The translations under genes and the position numbers were made by a program. A stretch of 64,000 nt of DNA from an uncultured Ruminococcus sp. (lineage in GTDB: Bacteria; Bacillota; Clostridia; Oscillospirales; Ruminococcaceae), in the NCBI RefSeq assembly GCF_947301925.1, contig NZ_CAMYUE010000010.1:44740-108739 (forward strand), given 5' to 3'. Shown in pieces: positions 59,676-64,000 of this stretch. The number at the start of each line of letters is the position of its first letter. The first letter of the stretch is position 1. Below the pieces are notes generated by a model. That model was not told the DNA's origin, made no database searches, and saw nothing but the letters and a program-made list of their open reading frames with translations.

Positions 59676-60901
59676 ATGCCAAAATGCTTGATGATGCTAT
59701 TAATGGAATTCGTCCCGAACTAATAGAAGAAGCTGAAAAAATAAATGCGCAAGATATGAATAATGAAACTTCTGATGGGGAAGTCCATGTACAAGGCGTT
59801 GAGGTTTACCGTAGACCTATATGGAAAAATATTCTTGTTATAACTTCTGCAATTGTTGTATGTGGCTTAGCCACAGGCGGAGCCTTTCTGATGAAGAATA
59901 TTATGACAAAGCCTGATGATGTTTTTGATGACTCAGATCAGGATATAATTATCACTGAACAGAACAGCGTAGAAACTAATTTGGAAGAAGTAGTGCCGAC
60001 AGAAGAAACAACCGAAGTGGATGAAAATAAGGCTGCTGCTATTGAATATAGTGATCTTCAGCTTCATACGACTCCATATTTTACAGATTCAAAAGATGAT
60101 GCAGATTCTCTTCGAAACGAGCATCTATTCAAAATCCAATGGGAGGACAGACATAAATATAGAGTGGATACAGAGTACTATGCAGATTTGCTCTTAAGTG
60201 ACGGGTATGATATCAACTCGCTGGAAGCAAAAAGCTATATATACCATTTGATGCTTAACAGCTTCCTATATTATGATTCTGCTAAAGGAACTGTAATAAA
60301 AAAACAGCCTGCTTATGGTTCGGGAAGTTCTCAATTAGATTTTCAGGTCGATGTTGCTGCACAGGAAAGCTACACAAGTCTAACATCTGACATTTCAGAA
60401 ACTAAATGGGAGATATATGTATATGATGACAAACATATAGATGTAGTTTATCCTGATAATACATATGAGGAAAACGATTACTGCAAACAACCATATGTCA
60501 TAATACCCGAAGATAATTATCGCCTCATTAATACTTCTCCTCCTGATTATAGCGTATCTAACTGTACATATAATGTTTTCTTTGGCATAGCTTTCAATGA
60601 GCTTATGCCAGACCAGCTGGCGTTTTCATGGCTTTCGAACTTTGATAACTGGCACATAAATGCTATTTCTGAGCAGATAGGAAGACCTGTAGCCGAGATA
60701 TCAGGAGTCCGTGATAATGGGAACGATTTTACAATTTCTGTTGATATTTATACAGGTATATTAATTGCATTTACAGAAAGCTGCAACGGAGAATATATTG
60801 AAACCAAAGAAATGACATCTCTTGAATTAGATATTCCAATTGAGCGAGTTGAATTTGATCCAAGTGCCTTAACAAAGAGGTCTTATGATTTGATACAATA
60901 A
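59672..60901 (+). CDS. Anti-sigma-like membrane protein (operon B)
   Basis: 409 residues. A cytoplasmic part of about 50 residues (M-N-A-K-M-L-D-D-A-I-N-G-I-R-P-E-L), one helix (about 54-74), an acidic linker and an outer domain of about 280 residues rich in Tyr and Asp. The latter includes Q-P-Y-V-I-I-P-E-D-N-Y and, near the end, F-T-I-S-V-D-I-Y-T-G-I-L-I-A-F-T-E. The N-terminus resembles the orphan protein at 320-1099. Coupling to the sigma gene supports the anti-sigma role. The outer domain was not recognised and has no relation to that of operon A. No dockerin gene follows. Confidence 0.8.
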   Translation: MNAKMLDDAINGIRPELIEEAEKINAQDMNNETSDGEVHVQGVEVYRRPIWKNILVITSAIVVCGLATGGAFLMKNIMTKPDDVFDDSDQDIIITEQNSVETNLEEVVPTEETTEVDENKAAAIEYSDLQLHTTPYFTDSKDDADSLRNEHLFKIQWEDRHKYRVDTEYYADLLLSDGYDINSLEAKSYIYHLMLNSFLYYDSAKGTVIKKQPAYGSGSSQLDFQVDVAAQESYTSLTSDISETKWEIYVYDDKHIDVVYPDNTYEENDYCKQPYVIIPEDNYRLINTSPPDYSVSNCTYNVFFGIAFNELMPDQLAFSWLSNFDNWHINAISEQIGRPVAEISGVRDNGNDFTISVDIYTGILIAFTESCNGEYIETKEMTSLELDIPIERVEFDPSALTKRSYDLIQ

Positions 60902-61033
60902 AAAAATTATCGCTGTTAAAGTTTGATATGCGTTAATACATTAAATTATATCCTCCGCGGAAAACACGGTAATACCCAAGCCACACAAAAAAGAGCATAG
61001 CTGCTTCCGTTAAGATTCAAAAATAATTAGGGT

Positions 61034-61065
61034 AAAAGCTCCACAAAATACTGTGGAGCTTTTCT
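61034..61065. terminator. Terminator between converging operons B and C
   Basis: AAAAGCTCCACA pairs with TGTGGAGCTTTT around six bases. The arms match those at 16932-16962. The gap 60902-61107 holds nothing else recognisable. Confidence 0.8.
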
Positions 61066-61107
61066 ATAATATTACTCTTGAAAAAGTTAACTAAAGCAAA
61101 TCTTATA

Positions 61108-62091
61108 TCACCTTAAACCTAAAAGATACTCCTGTATTGCAAGCGCATCACCTGATGTTATACCATTGTTATCTGTATCGCCATTAAAACGCCCTTGTAC
61201 AGATATCTGATACTTATCAGGATTTGCAAGGAACTGCATTATAAAAATAGCGTCTGCCAGCTCAACTATTCCGTCACAGTTTGAATCGCCGTCTAAATAA
61301 TATTCAAAATCAATATTTTTTTCTTTTGTATTTCCGCCAAGTCCTGTGGGACTTACTCCGTGAGGTCTTATACCTGTTTCTTCAGCAATGCTTTTCGCTA
61401 ATTCATAGTGCTGCATAATTGTGATGTCATTTTCAGGAACAACATATAGCTTATCACAATCTGCTTGCTTCCCCGAAAGAACTGTGTCTCCTGCTGAATA
61501 CTTCACCAGTGAAGCGTTTATATCATTCGATTCAAGATACTCATTCAGCCTTTCTTCTATCGAAAAACTATAATCCATTTCTTCATATCCTGTCAGATAC
61601 TCATATACACCGTAATTATACATATATCGATCATATTTATAATCGAAAGCAGTAACATACTCGGACAGCTTTTTGTACAGCTCTTTAGCTGTTTTACTGC
61701 CTATCGGAGCATACTGTCCTTCATCATTTTTAAGTGTGACAATACAATTGCAATCAGCAGCGTTTTTCTGATACTGAAGAACAAGTCCATAATCAATTTC
61801 GTTTATGATCTGCTCAAAAAAAGCTTCATCAAAATCTTTTGATACTGAAAAAGTTATCATATCGGGATAGCTTTCAACGAAATAGAAGCTGGCTCCATGA
61901 TTCTCATTCGGTTTCATATACACTGCTTCATATTTGCCTATGAACATAGCCGACCAGTCATCTTCGAGACATATACAGTCATTGAATATATCAGGGGCAA
62001 AACTACCTGATGTAACTGCATTTGCGTAAAGCGGAGAACATGATATTAATATACTAATAGCCGTAAGAAGCGATAACGATCTTTTCTTCAT
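61108..62091 (-). CDS. Secreted dockerin protein (operon C)
   Basis: 327 residues with GGAGG before the ATG. Signal peptide (1-25), an unassigned alpha/beta domain of about 230 residues, rich in Tyr and acidic residues, and a C-terminal dockerin (about 266-327): G-D-S-N-C-D-G-I-V-E-L-A-D-A and G-D-T-D-N-N-G-I-T-S-G-D-A. It is the last gene of a leftward operon with an ECF sigma and anti-sigma pair, the same place that the sensor-repeat dockerin protein holds in operon A. Its own domain does not resemble those repeats. Confidence 0.87.
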   Translation of the reverse strand: MKKRSLSLLTAISILISCSPLYANAVTSGSFAPDIFNDCICLEDDWSAMFIGKYEAVYMKPNENHGASFYFVESYPDMITFSVSKDFDEAFFEQIINEIDYGLVLQYQKNAADCNCIVTLKNDEGQYAPIGSKTAKELYKKLSEYVTAFDYKYDRYMYNYGVYEYLTGYEEMDYSFSIEERLNEYLESNDINASLVKYSAGDTVLSGKQADCDKLYVVPENDITIMQHYELAKSIAEETGIRPHGVSPTGLGGNTKEKNIDFEYYLDGDSNCDGIVELADAIFIMQFLANPDKYQISVQGRFNGDTDNNGITSGDALAIQEYLLGLR

Positions 62092-62130
62092 AATATAACC
62101 TCCCTGAACAACATAATAATTGCGAAGTTG

Positions 62131-63264
62131 TCATTGGTTTAAAACGTTAAACGGATAATTGTTTGTAATGCTCTCTATGATATCAGCAGCTGTTTCCTCG
62201 CCGATAAAGAAAGCCAGACCACCTCCCGTAATATTCGTAGTTAAATACCCTTTTGAAGATATTCCAACCCCTGCTTTTAAAGGAACTATCTCATTCATAT
62301 CATATATAATATTGATTTTTGGATTAATCTGATCAAGTGTCAGATCACTGTATTTGTAACATACAGCGTCAGCATTATCAAGGAGATAATTGATTATCAT
62401 TTCTTTTTTGAATCCGTAATAATCACGCAGTTCATATCCGCTGCTGTAATCAGAATATTCTGCTGATACAAAATCTCCGTTTTTCTCCAAACCAAGATCA
62501 GCAACAAATTCTCCGAGATCTTTCGGCATATAATCCTGATTGCGGTACAAAGCCGGGACACTCGATCCACTATATTTTACTGCGATCATAACCTCAGATG
62601 AAATACCCTTTATCGCAAACAGTTCTGCATTACAACTGACCTCCCCGTCCTTGTCTTGATCAACAAGCAGCTGCGTTTCTATAGGCTCACTTACAGAATC
62701 GGTCGAAAGGATACCTGAGACTTTAGTATACTGTATTCCTGTACTATTACTTACCAATGTACGATAATGCTCAAGTGGGATAGGTACTTCAACCGGATTT
62801 ACCGGAGAAGGCTCATTTCCGCCGGTAGTTGTGACCGGAATTGTTTCTGTTCCGTAAGTTACAGGACTATTGGTGACAATTATCTCAGTAGTCTGCGAAA
62901 CAATTTCAGTAACAACAGGCCTCTTTATTGTACTCACCGATGTAACAGATATCTTTTCAGTTTCTGTAATAACTGTGGATACTTTTTTCTCATATGCCAC
63001 AGTCGTCACTGCCGAATTTGAAGAAATGACATCAGATCTGGTCTGTGAAGTAGCAACAATATTGCTTTCTGAATATTTTTCCGGATCAGGAGGTGTACTT
63101 ATGGCGGAATTATGTAATACTCCTATGGCGATCAGTACCGCGGCACACAAGCCTGATACTACAAATGATATCTTTCTTATAATAAGGCTTCTGCGCTTCT
63201 TTTCGGCGATAATATTATCTCCAAGCTCCATCAGAGCTGCTGCACACTTTTCATATTTGTCCAT
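62131..63264 (-). CDS. Anti-sigma factor (operon C)
   Basis: 377 residues from the ATG at 63264. GGAGG fits this start better than the ATG six bases earlier, and the paralogue in operon A starts at the same place. Cytoplasmic part M-D-K-Y-E-K-C-A-A-A-L-M-E-L-G-D, helix at about 32-50, and a Thr/Ser/Val-rich outer stretch (about 60-150). A sensor domain follows with the partial match V-P-I-P-L-E-H-Y to operon A, then F-A-I-K-G-I-S-S-E-V-M-I-A-V-K-Y and L-G-E-F-V-A-D-L-G-L. The last part differs from operon A, so the duplicated systems probably sense different things. It starts inside the sigma gene. Confidence 0.8.
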   Translation of the reverse strand: MDKYEKCAAALMELGDNIIAEKKRRSLIIRKISFVVSGLCAAVLIAIGVLHNSAISTPPDPEKYSESNIVATSQTRSDVISSNSAVTTVAYEKKVSTVITETEKISVTSVSTIKRPVVTEIVSQTTEIIVTNSPVTYGTETIPVTTTGGNEPSPVNPVEVPIPLEHYRTLVSNSTGIQYTKVSGILSTDSVSEPIETQLLVDQDKDGEVSCNAELFAIKGISSEVMIAVKYSGSSVPALYRNQDYMPKDLGEFVADLGLEKNGDFVSAEYSDYSSGYELRDYYGFKKEMIINYLLDNADAVCYKYSDLTLDQINPKINIIYDMNEIVPLKAGVGISSKGYLTTNITGGGLAFFIGEETAADIIESITNNYPFNVLNQ

Positions 63265-63802
63265 TTTCATTCCTCCTTTCCAGCTCGGCTCTTAAGGCTT
63301 TTTTCGCACAATATATGAGGTCAGATATCTGCTTTGAGGTTTTCCCCATAATATTTGCAATTTCTGAATTAGATAATTCCTCAAAGTACACAAGATAAAG
63401 CACCTGGGAATACTCTGCCTTTAAAGCTCTGAGTGTATGATGAATAAGAAGGTTTTGTTCACCTTTTATATAATCCGACTCGATATCACTTTCATCCGAA
63501 ATATAGCAAAGATCATCAATAGAAGCATAAGACGTCTTTCTGTACTTTTTTATATAGTTTATCGCGGTGTTCTTGCCTATTGTATAAAGCCATGTCTTAA
63601 AAGAATACTGATTTTTATACCTTGGCTTTTTTACATAAAGCTTCAGAAAAACTTCATTAGCTGCTTCTTCAGATATATGGATATCTCTTATTATTGTATT
63701 GATAAACAAGGTCAGTCCGTCCTTGTATTCTTTTACAACATCAACAAAACCACTTTTATCACCATCAAGGAAACGGAGGTAGCTACTTGCACCGTTTTCC
63801 AT
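63251..63802 (-). CDS. ECF-type sigma factor (operon C)
   Basis: 183 residues with AAAGGAG before the ATG. The same length and a large share of residues match the operon A sigma factor, including S-S-Y-L-R-F-L near the start, I-I-R-D-I-H-I, Y-S-F-K-T-W-L-Y-T-I-G-K-N and the closing N-G-Q-I. Regions 2 and 4 are complete. The two paralogous operons face each other across operon B. Confidence 0.93.
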   Translation of the reverse strand: MENGASSYLRFLDGDKSGFVDVVKEYKDGLTLFINTIIRDIHISEEAANEVFLKLYVKKPRYKNQYSFKTWLYTIGKNTAINYIKKYRKTSYASIDDLCYISDESDIESDYIKGEQNLLIHHTLRALKAEYSQVLYLVYFEELSNSEIANIMGKTSKQISDLIYCAKKALRAELERRNENGQI

Positions 63803-63845
63803 ATATATCTCCTTTAAAAAAGATAAAGTTTAAACCCTTTCTTTA

Positions 63846-63858
63846 CTTATTATACAAC
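63846..63858 (-). promoter_or_regulatory. Conserved -10 region of sigma operon C
   Basis: GTTGTATAATAAG on the minus strand, identical to 55893-55905. The sequence from 63859 to the right edge is AT-rich with no gene recognised. Confidence 0.6.
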
Positions 63859-64000
63859 ATTATGATGTATTATCTCGAAGCTCAGAATATATTTTTATTA
63901 TTTAATTATATATTAAATGATGACTATTACCTGATTATAAATAAGGTAAGCGTCAAATAAAGGACGTATTCCTCAAAGAAGGAATCTGATGTATAATAAA

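Overview
The window looks like a chromosomal segment of a gut or rumen Ruminococcus (Oscillospiraceae), a Gram-positive, cellulosome-type anaerobe. The evidence is seven dockerin sequences in different contexts, Thr-rich linkers in secreted proteins, strong AAGGAGG-type ribosome binding sites, canonical TTGACA/TATAAT promoters with 17-base spacers, a sortase LPxTG protein and BspA-like (DUF285) surface repeats. Species was not determined. No scaffoldin, cohesin gene, rRNA or tRNA was recognised.

Layout. 1-1100: start of a leftward secreted protein, then an orphan anti-sigma-like membrane protein. 1464-7024: an 1810-residue dockerin/C-type-lectin surface protein followed by a 36-residue peptide gene. 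7141-11636: a small membrane protein, a LysR regulator and the methionine genes metE-metF. 11952-16919: a cell-wall-anchored subtilisin. 17107-22907: a CotH / DUF4956 / VTC operon divergent from a two-component system. 22974-33396: a leftward cluster with a leader peptide and hairpin, a 977-residue surface protein, a 31-residue peptide of the same family as the first, and a 2351-residue DUF285 protein. 33688-39162: small exported proteins, an ABC/FtsX exporter and a peptidoglycan-binding protein. 39248-40735: a nucleotide-sugar dehydrogenase fused to an N-terminal XRE helix-turn-helix. 41347-54717: an exoprotein region with a dockerin-serpin, dockerin-beta-helix protein, dockerin-M6 protease, M4 protease and broken genes (exported transglutaminase-like protein, RHS repeat tail, immunity-like gene, SGNH esterase). 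54791-55663: mobile-element debris. 55949-63802: three ECF sigma/anti-sigma pairs, two of which are paralogous, face each other and each end in a dockerin gene.

How it fits together. Much of the segment appears devoted to making and regulating surface and secreted proteins. The anti-sigma factors have one transmembrane helix and large Thr-rich outer regions, so they probably sense something outside the cell. The strongest candidate for an undescribed system is the operon 55949-58914: the outer domain of its anti-sigma factor is repeated twice in the secreted dockerin protein encoded by the next gene. Three further leads are the HTH-dehydrogenase fusion with a palindromic operator whose half-sites recur at two distant loci, the pairing of short EDVITTS peptides with giant surface proteins that share a C-terminal module, and a beta-helix protein whose last residues are those of a serpin.

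All calls were made by reading; no similarity search or structure prediction was run. Family names rest on visible motifs and known family patterns.
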